From Lewinellaceae bacterium (GTDB lineage: Bacteria; Bacteroidota; Bacteroidia; Chitinophagales; Saprospiraceae): a stretch of 64,000 bases of DNA. The stretch lies in NCBI GenBank assembly GCA_016712415.1, contig JADJRC010000015.1, forward strand, positions 1-64,000, read 5' to 3'. Below are positions 1-7,773 of this stretch, one piece after another. The translations under genes and the position numbers were made by a program. Every line of letters starts with the position of its first letter. The first letter of the stretch is position 1. Below the pieces are notes generated by a model, which was given only the letters and a program-made list of their open reading frames with translations, was not told the origin of the DNA and searched no databases.

Positions 1-262
1 AGGTCAATATCGACGCAGATCAGGCCGGAATGTTTGACCAGATTTTCAGCTTGCGCACCAGATCAAAAACGCCGCTGACTGTAATGGCCGGGAGTGCAGC
101 CTTGATCCGGTCTCTGGCCACTTTGTCCTGAAGCGCCCGCAGCGCCCGGATTTTGTCGGCATACTTGTCCGAACGCAACCAGGCCAGCAGGTTAACGGAT
201 TTTGGCTGCCTGCCCAGGTAAGAGCCGAAACAACTGACTTCCACATCAAGCACCGATTCCAT
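1..262 (-). pseudogene. BT4734-like primase N-terminal domain, partial, frame broken
   Basis: This is the start of a protein that runs off the left edge of the window. From the ATG at 262 the product resembles the BT4734-like N-terminal domain found on primase/helicase proteins of Bacteroidetes mobile elements. Visible family features are the early VSCFGS segment, LLAWLRSDKYADKI, and the stretch LPAITVSGVFDL. About 50 bases from the edge the frame must change: the continuation that reads AENLVKHSGLICVDID, typical of this domain just after the N-terminal helices, is in a different frame. One missing A at about position 50 (AA where AAA is expected) would restore it. It lies downstream of the VapE-type helicase on the same strand, the usual pairing in Bacteroidetes integrative elements. 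The family assignment is by motif memory only. Confidence 0.55.
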
Positions 263-297
263 GGAAAAGTGTTTTGTATGAATTTTATGAATCTTAG

Positions 298-507
298 TTG
301 TGCAACTTGTGCACCCTGCCCTAATTTTTTGAAAACCAGGCCGCTGAACTGCACAACTTCCGTTTTTTATCTTGTGCCGCTATCTTGTGCATTGCCGTGA
401 ACTGACCCGGATGCCCAAGTTCTGCTACAACTTCTTTCCAGGCTATCTTGTGCGCTATCCGGCTGTTTTTCAGGTTATTACCGATACCTGCACAAGATGC
501 ACAAGTG
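298..507. repeat. Cluster of TATCTTGTGC direct and inverted repeats
   Basis: The space between the VapE-type gene and the primase gene holds a cluster of short repeats. TATCTTGTGC occurs exactly at 368-377, 381-390 and 444-453. Related copies are TTGTGC at about 299-312 (twice) and an inverted pair, GCACAAGATGCACAAG, around 490-507. The spacing is irregular. Placement directly upstream of a replication-type gene suggests iterons or an operator. No coding frame of convincing quality crosses 263-558 apart from the ends of the flanking genes. Confidence 0.6.
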
Positions 508-558
508 AAATTCGGAACCTTTTGAAAAATAATATTCAGCCCCTACTCCGCTGCCAGA

Positions 559-1830
559 CTACCCCGGCACCGAGGCTGCCGACCGGCATATATCCGCTTC
601 GTCGGCATAAACGACCTGGTACACCCAGGACCGGCAACTGCCCGGCTCTTTTGGTTGCGCGGGAAGCCTGTTTTCCGCAGGGCTTCCCCCAGTTTTTTGG
701 CCGATAGTTTCAGTGCTACCTTGCCTTCCAGGTGTGTCAGTATTTCCGCGTTGGTCAATTCCGCATCCGGCATCACGCCAGGCTCCGGAGGACTGAGGTA
801 GGTTACCAGCACTTCGTATTCGTTGGATTGCACTTCAAACTGGCTGTTGTATTCACTCAACCTTGCCTGGTCTTCCCTGGTGAGCCAGTAGGTATAGCCG
901 CTTTTGAATAGCTGCATCGCCTGGCTCCACAATCCGTCGATATCGATGTCTTGGGCTGTATTGATGTCGATGGCCTGTATTTCGAAGGGCAAAAACCGGC
1001 GCGAGCCGGTGGGATCATGCAGAAATTGCGCCTCATTGCTGGAAGCGATGAAGGAGCAAACCTTGGGCAACTCTTCCGAATACCGGGCGTATGCCCGCCT
1101 GATCTTCACCGTGTTTTTCGTCAGCAGGCCTTTGAATTCGTTGATCTTGTGCGATGTGATCCCGGCAGAAATAATCGTCCAGATTGAAAATGAAATTGGT
1201 AGCCGTGGCCAGGATCGAGTCTTTGTTGTCCGGATCGAGCGCCCCTTCGATGTAATAATCCTTCAAATCGGGCGGACACAAATTTCTGATCCAGGTGGAT
1301 TTGTAGGTGCCTTGCGGCCCGGCCAGAATAAAGCACAACTGGTTGGCGCATTTGTCCGCGATGAAAGACATTGGCCACCGCACCGACCAGCCATTTTTTT
1401 AAACCCAGCAGAAACAACTGATCCTGCCGCTCCTTAAAATTGGGATCGCCTGCCAGGGTCACGGTGGCAGCCATTTGCCCAATCGGGTCGCCTTGCGCCG
1501 GTGCCAGGTTTTCAAAATATTCCCGGATCGGGTCGACTTTCTTGAAAAATCACTTTCCAAAAGTTCCCCTACTCTGGTTTTCGCAGCATACGGGACGCCT
1601 TGTTTTTTGAGCGCCCGGACGATGGAATTGAGCATGTAGTCATCCAGACGCTTCCAGTCCGCCGCCGCTTTATCTTTTATTTCCGGAAACCGGGTGATGG
1701 TATTAAACCGGAATTCCGCCATTTCGCAGAGCGCCGCTTCCAGGCGGGCCAGTTTTGTATCACCATTTAGATTGGTGCCTGGCGGGATCAAGACATGCGT
1801 TTTTGCATGCTTTACCGTATCTTTGAACAT
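559..1830 (-). pseudogene. VapE/VirE-type P-loop helicase of a mobile element, several frame breaks
   Basis: Reading from the ATG at 1830 the product matches the VapE (virulence-associated E) family of superfamily 3-like ATPases used by phages and integrative elements. The N-terminal part contains the typical block ending in LLESDF. After a frame change near 1540 comes DQLFLLGLKKWLVG. After another near 1390 comes the Walker A region GPQGTYKST and the block FIFNLDDYF. After a third near 1150 come FIASSNEAQFL and GSRRFLPFEI, which are characteristic of the family. A fourth change near 625 would give a more natural C terminus ending at 559. With four frame changes in 1.27 kb the gene is inactive as read, unless the assembly is at fault. 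The family usually works with the BT4734-like primase encoded just downstream. Confidence 0.7.
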
Positions 1831-1881
1831 AGGTTAACTTTTAAAAAAAGTCCTGAAACGAAGGGAATGAAGGTGACGGCT

Positions 1882-2385
1882 TCATCCCCTTTTTTTATTC
1901 ACGCGGAATCCGTTGCGGTAATCCAGCAATTCGCCCCGGACGTAGCGGCGGTCTTTCAGATGGTGATAAACCGTGAAATGGCCTTCGTCGGCCAGAATTT
2001 TGAGCACCTTGGAACAGACGCCCAAAATCCGGCAAGCGGTACCAGTGCTCACCAGGTCGTCTTCCCCGAATGCCCGTTGCAATTCGTCCATCAAGTCCTT
2101 GTGTTCTGTACGGACCATATTCTGAATAGTCTGCTCTGGCTGCCTCAATGAAATAGCCTGAAGGATAATGTCATTTTTCATGCGCGCTTGTGTTTGGTGT
2201 TGTTCCCGGCGGCCTGATCGCGGCCTTCCTCCTCCCGGTGCAGCCTTCAAGACCAGCCCCAGCACGTATTCACTGGCCGTTTTGCCTTTCGTTTTCGCCA
2301 AGGCCTGAAATGCTTTTTTGATCTCTTCCGGCACCCTGGCATGCAGGACAGCATCGCGTTTGAAAAAGGTATTTCCGATGATCAT
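1882..2385 (-). CDS. Ribbon-helix-helix plus helix-turn-helix DNA-binding protein
   Basis: The protein is about 167 aa from the ATG at 2385; an upstream extension to 2460 is open but has no family-like content. The N-terminal 50 residues look like a ribbon-helix-helix domain (LHARVPEEIKKAFQALAK, then TASEYVLGLVLKA). The C-terminal half contains a MerR/excisionase-like winged HTH: STGTACRILGVCSKVLKIL followed by a short wing and YVRGELLDYRN. This arrangement fits a regulator or excisionase of an integrative element. It sits between the integrase block and the VapE gene, 51 bp upstream of the latter. The upstream region 2490-2547 carries short direct repeats that could be its operator. Function is inferred from fold-like motifs, not from a recognised named family. 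Confidence 0.6.
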   Translation of the reverse strand: MIIGNTFFKRDAVLHARVPEEIKKAFQALAKTKGKTASEYVLGLVLKAAPGGGRPRSGRREQHQTQARMKNDIILQAISLRQPEQTIQNMVRTEHKDLMDELQRAFGEDDLVSTGTACRILGVCSKVLKILADEGHFTVYHHLKDRRYVRGELLDYRNGFRVNKKRG

Positions 2386-2489
2386 CTGCTTTAAAAATGG
2401 TTGTGAAACAATTGGTATTACACAAACATACTGGCTTGCTACATCCCATACAAGCGACACATTATCAGCGCATTAAGTGCTAAAGTAAT

Positions 2490-2547
2490 CCCATATCAGC
2501 CCATATTATCCCAAGTCAAAAATTGGCCGATCCCCATATTGGCCGAT
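2490..2547. promoter_or_regulatory. Operator-like direct repeats upstream of the RHH/HTH gene
   Basis: The motif CCCATAT occurs at 2490-2496, 2500-2506 and 2533-2539. ATTGGCCGAT occurs at 2522-2531 and again at 2538-2547, a 16-bp period. The repeats lie about 105 bp upstream of the start of the RHH/HTH regulator on the minus strand, a plausible place for an autoregulatory operator or an Xis/Int arm site. Confidence 0.4.
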
Positions 2548-2631
2548 ATCGTCCCAAATGAGCCGACGTTTGCCCGTACTTAATGTGGAACATTAACAAT
2601 TTTAACATTTTCCTCCTGCCTCAGCCCGGCT

Positions 2632-2835
2632 CTACCGGCCATTTTGAGCTGATTTAGGAAACAAGGCGGCGCGTATTCGCTTCACCGTATTCAGCCGTTC
2701 CCGGTTCTCTTCGATTGATCGCAAGGTGCTCTTGTGTGCAGGCTTGCCCAACCTTTTTCGCCGGGCATACTTCTGAACCGAAGAGTAATACCGCGCTTTA
2801 AACCGCGCCTCCAGGCGGTTGAGATTGCGTCGCAA
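2632..2835 (-). CDS. Small basic hypothetical protein of the integrated element
   Basis: This is a 67-aa product rich in Arg and Lys with a predicted helical character (NLNRLEARFKARYYSSVQK, then RSIEENRERLNTVKRIRAA). It follows the membrane protein by 23 bp on the same strand. No family was recognised. The basic charge and location could fit a small nucleic-acid-binding accessory protein, but this is inference. It is intact, unlike its neighbours. Confidence 0.4.
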   Translation of the reverse strand: MRRNLNRLEARFKARYYSSVQKYARRKRLGKPAHKSTLRSIEENRERLNTVKRIRAALFPKSAQNGR

Positions 2836-2858
2836 ATACGGGTCGTTTACATCCAGGT

Positions 2859-3560
2859 TTACCCCGTAAAAGGTGGCACTTTCAAGGCCTGTCCATTCTC
2901 CAGCCCATCTTGCGACGGGCTGACCCCCTTTCCCGCTTCAAGCGTTTTCTCCTCCTGGGTTTCGACAATCGCGGCACCGCCCTCCTCCTCTCTTTTTTTC
3001 AGCAGTTGGAACCTGGCCGGGTACGGAAGGACGTTTCCCGTCATGCAGTTCATCCATGAACTGCTCAAAATCTTGCCTGGCAACGTAGAATTGGTGCAGT
3101 TCCTTCCACTGTTCCTTATTTTGGTACAGCTGCATCTGGGTGGCGAACATGGTTTCTTTCAAAATCATGATCTCGATTACCCAGCCGATTACCATGAGCG
3201 TGGAAACGGAGACGATCCAGGACATGCCGTAGGGCAACATCACCAGCCAGGCCTCCCAAAGCGACAATCCCAAAAGGACAGTGGCGGCGATGATGCCCAT
3301 CGAAAACCGGCTTTGTATCCGCGCCGGGTTGAGCTGGAAAAGAAAACGAGCGTTCCCCTGCCCACCTGAATGGCCAGCGGTACCAGGAAGGCTGCGACCT
3401 GAAATCCGAAGTTTGGCGCATTCTGGGCATGAAAATCCCCATGATGAGGGCAGATATAATATAGGTGCCTATCAGCAGTCCGAAGGAGAGCTTGGGCAAA
3501 ATGCGCCGCAGTTGTTTTACGGCGCGTTCGAAATCGCGGTTTACGATAGTGTCTTGCATA
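2859..3560 (-). pseudogene. Multi-spanning membrane protein of the integrated element, frame breaks
   Basis: From the ATG at 3560 the product begins with a charged helix (ERAVKQLRRILPKLSFG) followed by a membrane segment (LLIGTYIISALIMGIF). After a frame change near 3395 two further hydrophobic segments follow (IIAATVLLGLSLWEAWLVM and WIVSVSTLMVIGWVIEIMIL) and then a soluble tail. A second change near 2990 leads into an acidic C terminus ending at 2859. If continuous it would be about 230 aa with at least three membrane helices, N terminus cytoplasmic. It starts 26 bp after the integrase stop. No family was recognised. A role in conjugation or mobilisation would be guesswork from context. Confidence 0.4.
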
Positions 3561-3585
3561 GTGAAATGAATTATGGTGAAGGAAT

Positions 3586-4847
3586 CAGTCGTTATTGGCT
3601 TGTTGGTCGCTATCCAGAGGGATCTGTTCGGCATTTTCCTCCGCATCAATGCCGATGGGCCCGGAGCTGCGTTTCGGTAGTGTGGCCGGTCATAGGCATG
3701 ATCTGCGCGAGGGAACAGCCCATCTTGTAGAGGTTGGTGGCAAAACTCTGCGGCAGGTGTGGGAGCAAATCGCTCATGCTTGGGCATGGCGAGTTTCGAT
3801 CCGGCTTTCCGGCCCATGTACTGTTCGACCACCAGGGCTTGTTCCTCAAATCCGGCTTCTTTGCCCAATGGCTTTAGCCCGGCATTAAATTGCGCGTTGG
3901 AGATTGTCGGCGAGGTGTAATTGTACGCTTCGAGTATCGGCAACAGCCAGGGAAAAATATTGAGCGGGATTGTGGCCGGAATGTCCGTTTTCTGGGCGAT
4001 GATCGACAGGATGGGCACCCCGTTCGCGGTGCGGTAAAAATGATCGGGCGTATAGCGGGTGTAGTCGCTGAAACGCTGCCCGTCCCTGCCCCGATCAGGA
4101 ACAAGTCGAGCACTTTTTTAAGATAACCGGTCAGTTTCAGGTCGGCCAGGGCCTGGAGTTCAGCCGGATTCAACGATACCGGAGCGCTTAGTGCTTTTTT
4201 CTGCGGGACCAGCCAGCCGGAGCCCTGGTATTTGGTATTGGCATGCAGTTTCTTGCGCCGGGCGCGTTCCATAAACTGGCGCAGGATGCTGAGTGTTTTG
4301 TTGCCGTACCCCAACTGCACTCCTCGCGCCGTCAGCCAGTCGATTAGCCGGAGGCGGAAATTCCAATCCACATCATCAAAGGAAAAACTGCCTTTCTCCC
4401 TGGCAAAGCCTGCAGAATATCGGCGTGGAGTGTGTAAGCGCCGAAGGAGGATTCCCGCATCCTGCGGGCGCATTTCCTTCAACTCCTGCTCCACAAAACG
4501 GAAGAATGTCAGCGGCGGCTTTTCCTTTTCCGGTTCGCAGCGCCCGATGGCGAGGTCCAGTTTTTTCTTGAAATCCCGGACACCGATCCGGCCATATTCG
4601 GACTCGATATAAATGGCCCGGCATTGGGCATCCAGATCGTCCAGCTGGCGGCGTATTGCCCACAAATCGGGGCGGCGCTCCTTTTCAATCGGGCGTTGCA
4701 TCCGAAAACTCCATTCGGAGGGCCGGATCGCAAAGCCGGTCGAGTAGAGCACACGCTGCCCACGGTAGCGAAAGACCAGAAAAATGAGGGAGTCAGACTT
4801 TGATTTCGGAATTTGAGGTTGAAACGCGGTTTGGGTAAACGTGCCAT
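3586..4847 (-). pseudogene. Tyrosine site-specific integrase, frame broken
   Basis: Starting at the ATG at 4847 (MARLPKPRFNLKFRN) this is a Bacteroidetes-type phage/ICE integrase of about 420 aa with an Arm DNA-binding N terminus, a SAM-like core-binding domain (KTLSILRQFMERARRKKL) and a catalytic domain. Catalytic features appear in different frames: the first Arg region GAGTGQRFSDY, the H-x-x-R motif as HTCRRSFATNLY, MTGHTTETQLRAY with the later His and the Tyr nucleophile, and the end LDSDQQANND before the stop at 3586. Frame changes are needed near 4790, 4060, 3770 and 3670. It lies at the edge of the element and reads into it, the usual place for an integrase. Either the gene is decayed or the assembly carries indels. 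Confidence 0.75.
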
Positions 4848-5052
4848 AATCTTGATTTTTTCAAAAATTGAGGCGAACGCCCGTTAAAACCGCAGCAGTC
4901 GGTATAGCAGTCGTTCACCTTCCCGGAGTTTTCCGGAAATGGCATAATCAAAGTCTTGTATTTTGGAAAGAACGGGCGGAAGATCAGCGATTTAGCCTGA
5001 TTTTCCCGGATTTTCCGGGTTGTTCAGGGCAACCCGTCCGGACCGCATACAT

Positions 5053-5092
5053 AAAGGCTAATGAGTTGTAAATCAACTTGTTAGCCTTTTTT
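5053..5092. terminator. Strong hairpin with T-run beside the integrase; possible element boundary
   Basis: The stretch 4848-5162 contains no convincing gene. It holds a perfect 9-bp stem, AAAGGCTAA (5053-5061) with TTAGCCTTT (5081-5089), enclosing a second small palindrome (AGTTG-TAAAT-CAACT) and followed by T residues. This looks like a factor-independent terminator for plus-strand transcripts. Its position 200 bp upstream of the integrase start, and its palindromic core, also make it a candidate attachment region, but no direct repeat partner is visible because the other end of the element is outside the window. Confidence 0.5.
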
Positions 5093-5162
5093 GTTTTAAA
5101 ACTGGTCCGGGTTGGTGTATTTGTGCCGCATTTACGGAACACGGCCTGCGAGAAATATACTG

Positions 5163-5756
5163 TTATGCTGCCAGCTTTCGCCATTGCAGGATTGCTTTGG
5201 CCGGATGCTGCGAGGTAATTACAATGTCGTGTTTTTCTTCCGTCTGCATAGTGATAAAATCTCCTTGTCCCATGCGTACGATGCGGGTCTGGCCGGCCAG
5301 ATTAGTGATATGGCACTCACAGGAGCCTTCCAGTATCAGAAAGCTTTCCACAAGGTCATGGTGGACTTCTTCTTCCACGAAAGTTTTCACCCAAATGAGA
5401 AACAGGTCGCGTTTTTCATTGGATTCTAACGGGTGGAGATAAATATTGTCGAATTCTTTCGGCGCTTCAATTTCACGCACGGCATTTTCCCAGTCCAGCC
5501 AATTCGTATTTTCGTCGAGCATGGGAAGATGGTCAAGGTCAAAAACCGGCGCCTTTTTTTGGACATCTTTCAACCGGGCTATTTTGTCCAGAATTGTACC
5601 ACGCAGGTGACCGGGCGGCGTCTGGGAATACGCCCGGGCAAAAGCAATTAAGGCATCTTCTGCATCCCTGACCTCTTCCTCGGATGGCGCGGGTGCATTT
5701 TCGTCTTCGAGCCATCTTCTGATGGCATCTTTGCCGATGTCGTATTTCTCTTCCAA
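5163..5756 (-). CDS. Cupin-domain ChrR-like anti-sigma factor candidate
   Basis: The product is 197 aa and starts at a TTG one base after the stop of the ECF sigma gene, so the two are almost certainly co-transcribed and translationally coupled. Residues 1-70 are helical and acidic. The C-terminal 100 residues form a cupin-like barrel (VKTFVEEEVHHDLVESFLIL, then GSCECHITN and MGQGDFITM), with the HH and E residues expected of a metal-binding cupin. The arrangement resembles ChrR-type anti-sigma factors that hold an ECF sigma factor inactive and release it on oxidative stress. The classic N-terminal zinc motif of ChrR is not evident, so the signal and mechanism are uncertain. Confidence 0.65.
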   Translation of the reverse strand: MEEKYDIGKDAIRRWLEDENAPAPSEEEVRDAEDALIAFARAYSQTPPGHLRGTILDKIARLKDVQKKAPVFDLDHLPMLDENTNWLDWENAVREIEAPKEFDNIYLHPLESNEKRDLFLIWVKTFVEEEVHHDLVESFLILEGSCECHITNLAGQTRIVRMGQGDFITMQTEEKHDIVITSQHPAKAILQWRKLAA

Positions 5757-5757
5757 T

Positions 5758-6315
5758 CTAGCTTATGTTTTCCAATTCACAAAAGTACTTTTTCAACTCC
5801 TTTAGTGCCTGCCGGGACCGGGTTTTTACAGTGCCGAGCGGAATATTAAACCGATCGGCGATTTCCTGCTGGGTATAACCTTCAAAATACATCCATTCGA
5901 TCACTTCCCGGAAAACAGGCGACAGTTTTTTCACCAATTGCCGGAGCCCCAAAACTTCTACCGGTATCGGCGATGAAAATGGAGGAGATTCTGCATATAC
6001 GATTTTTTCAAGGTTTTGGTTTACAGTCTTTTGGGAATAATATTTCGACCTCGTAAAATCCACAGCGGTATTGCGGGCAATATTGATCAACCAGGTGGCC
6101 AAGCGGCCTTTTTCCGGATCAAAAGAGGCGATGTTTTGCCAGACTTTGACAAAACAGTCCTGTAGAAGGTTTTCAGCTTCTGCTTTATCGGGTACAATGC
6201 GAAGAATAATACCAAAAATCAGCCCTGCATAATCGTCATAAAGGGCCGCAAAGGCGTCTTCATCGCCCGCTTGCAGTTGGACAACCCGTTCCATTTCTAT
6301 GTTGGTATGGCTCAT
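5758..6315 (-). CDS. ECF-family RNA polymerase sigma factor
   Basis: This is a 185-aa sigma-70 family protein of the extracytoplasmic function group. Region 2 is seen in DEDAFAALYDDYAGLIFG, AENLLQDCFVKVWQNIASF and LATWLINIARNTAVDFTRS. Region 4 is seen in VIEWMYFEGYTQQEIADRF and IPLGTVKTRSRQALKELKK. I take the ATG at 6315 because an upstream TTG at 6333 adds only six residues without family similarity. Immediately downstream lies the cupin protein, a likely cognate anti-sigma factor. The SnoaL-like gene is divergently transcribed from the same intergenic region and may be a target. A Bacteroidetes-type promoter is visible just upstream. Confidence 0.9.
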   Translation of the reverse strand: MSHTNIEMERVVQLQAGDEDAFAALYDDYAGLIFGIILRIVPDKAEAENLLQDCFVKVWQNIASFDPEKGRLATWLINIARNTAVDFTRSKYYSQKTVNQNLEKIVYAESPPFSSPIPVEVLGLRQLVKKLSPVFREVIEWMYFEGYTQQEIADRFNIPLGTVKTRSRQALKELKKYFCELENIS

Positions 6316-6330
6316 AGAGCTGACGGCAAG

Positions 6331-6363
6331 CAAATTTAATCAAACAGAATGCTCAACTGCAAA
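6331..6363 (-). promoter_or_regulatory. Putative housekeeping promoter of the ECF sigma gene
   Basis: On the minus strand a TTTG element (6363-6360) is followed after 21 bp by TAAATTTG (6338-6331). This is a full match to the Bacteroidetes -7 consensus TAnnTTTG with acceptable spacing. The sigma-factor ATG is 15 bp further on. Confidence 0.5.
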
Positions 6364-6516
6364 TATTCAACCGCATAGCAGCGCCTGCTTTTGTTCAATG
6401 CGATCGCTCCTGTATCGTACCGCACCTCAAAAAACCGGAAAAATTTTCATCTTCTAAAATCCGGGACGCGCGTTTTTTCGTAATTGGAGAAAATCACCAT
6501 TTAAATACATGACATC

Positions 6517-6936
6517 ATGGAAAAAACAAATGATCAACTGACCAGAGCGTTACACGAAAATTTCTCAAGCAACATGTTTGAACAATGTGTTGAGATGGCT
6601 GCACCGGATGTTAAAATTACAGCCCATGCTTTGGGCATGACCTATTATGGCCGGGAAGCATTTGGCCAATTCATGGCGGGTTTTAAACAAGCCTTCCCTG
6701 ATATGGTCATTCACCACGAGAATCTGGTGGTTGATGGAAAATGTGTTTCTGTGCAGTTCACTGCTACGGGCATACATTCCGGACCGTTGCAGACCTCGGC
6801 AGGCGACATTCCGCCATCCGGCAAAAAAGTTACTTTACATGTTGCGGAATTTCTGGAATGGGAAAACGGCATGCTTACCAGTCTAACCAACTATCAGGAT
6901 TCGGGGTCTCTGATGCGGCAAATTGGGGTAATGTGA
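6517..6936 (+). CDS. SnoaL-like ester cyclase family protein
   Basis: The 139-aa product has the NTF2-like fold pattern of SnoaL/ester-cyclase proteins: an N-terminal helix with MFEQCVEMAAPDVKI, the block YYGREAFGQFMAGFKQAFPD, and FTATGIHSGPLQ near the middle. Such proteins are small alpha+beta barrels, some acting as cyclases or hydratases and many of unknown substrate. The gene is divergent from the ECF sigma factor, with 201 bp between the starts, and ends in a clear terminator, so it is a single-gene unit. Regulation by the neighbouring sigma factor is an inference from position. Confidence 0.75.
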   Translation: MEKTNDQLTRALHENFSSNMFEQCVEMAAPDVKITAHALGMTYYGREAFGQFMAGFKQAFPDMVIHHENLVVDGKCVSVQFTATGIHSGPLQTSAGDIPPSGKKVTLHVAEFLEWENGMLTSLTNYQDSGSLMRQIGVM

Positions 6937-6959
6937 TTTTGTATGTATACTCAAAGTAA

Positions 6960-6987
6960 ATTGGTTTGCGAAAACAAACCGATTTTT
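6960..6987 (+). terminator. Factor-independent terminator after the SnoaL-like gene
   Basis: A 9-bp stem (ATTGGTTTG with CAAACCGAT, one G-U pair) encloses a CGAAAA loop and is followed by a run of T. It lies 24 bp after the SnoaL-like stop codon. Confidence 0.75.
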
Positions 6988-7023
6988 CGGGTGTAGAGGC
7001 GGCTTTTATGAAAGATTAGAAAT

Positions 7024-7773
7024 TTATCCGTCTGCCACCTGCCCTGCGAAACGGCAGAAATCCTCCGCCAGCAATAGCGTTTTTCCTTTGTAATGCCGTT
7101 TGGGGTGCAGGTGTTTTTGCATGGCTATGGCTACTTCGGTGTCTTTTTCCAGAAAATTCTTCAGGGTGCGCAGCACTTTGAAGTAACGGACCAGGTCATT
7201 TTGCTGTGGGATGTCGCGGGCGCCGAAGTGGGTCATGGTATTCTGAAAAGTGTTAAAATCGTAGGGTGCGTACGATTCAGGATACCGGAAAGCAAGATAA
7301 AGTGCAATCATCCGGTAGTCGTCGTGGTAGTGGTTGTTTTCGATACTGGTGGGGTGGTCGCGCCTGTAATCGCGCAGCAGCATATCGCAACCGAACAGGA
7401 ATCGACCGATGCGGGCGCCCTCATCCCGGGTTTCATTGAAAAGGTCTTCAAACATCAGGCTGGCGGTTTGAGGAGCATAGCGCCAGAACCCGAGCATCGT
7501 TTTCTTGGGGTACCAGTTTTCCGTTTGCCAGAGGCGCCGCGTTTCGTCGTTGTGAAAACAACTGTCGAACATGGCTGCTTTGTCTTCGGCTTCAGGGTTA
7601 CAGTTTGCCTGAAAATTTTGCAGCGATTCCCATTTATATACGAAGGGATGATGGCGGGTTTGTTTCAGCCAGTTTTTATAGGCTTTGATAGAGTCCTGAA
7701 TTTTGTTGAGCAGCATAGTGCGCGTCGGATGCTTTTCGGCAAAGGACGGACATTTAACCAAATTCCACTTCAC
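7024..7773 (-). CDS. Hypothetical protein coupled to the AlkB-type hydroxylase
   Basis: The product is up to 249 aa. The frame opens with a GTG at 7773 that overlaps the stop of the upstream hydroxylase gene (GTGA), which suggests translational coupling; an internal ATG at 7716 is the alternative start. It appears soluble and rich in aromatic residues, with segments such as LWQTENWYPKKTMLGFW and YRMIALYLAFRYPESYAPY. The latter weakly recalls N-terminal domains of McrB-type proteins, but not enough to assign a family. No signal peptide or membrane helix is seen. The overlap suggests a role linked to the hydroxylase, for example electron supply or substrate handling, but nothing in the sequence proves this. 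Confidence 0.55.
   Translation of the reverse strand: MKWNLVKCPSFAEKHPTRTMLLNKIQDSIKAYKNWLKQTRHHPFVYKWESLQNFQANCNPEAEDKAAMFDSCFHNDETRRLWQTENWYPKKTMLGFWRYAPQTASLMFEDLFNETRDEGARIGRFLFGCDMLLRDYRRDHPTSIENNHYHDDYRMIALYLAFRYPESYAPYDFNTFQNTMTHFGARDIPQQNDLVRYFKVLRTLKNFLEKDTEVAIAMQKHLHPKRHYKGKTLLLAEDFCRFAGQVADG

Noticed and set aside
372..707. Open frame of 111 codons on plus across the TATCTTGTGC repeats
   Set aside because: Overlaps the VapE end in antisense; composition is not protein-like.
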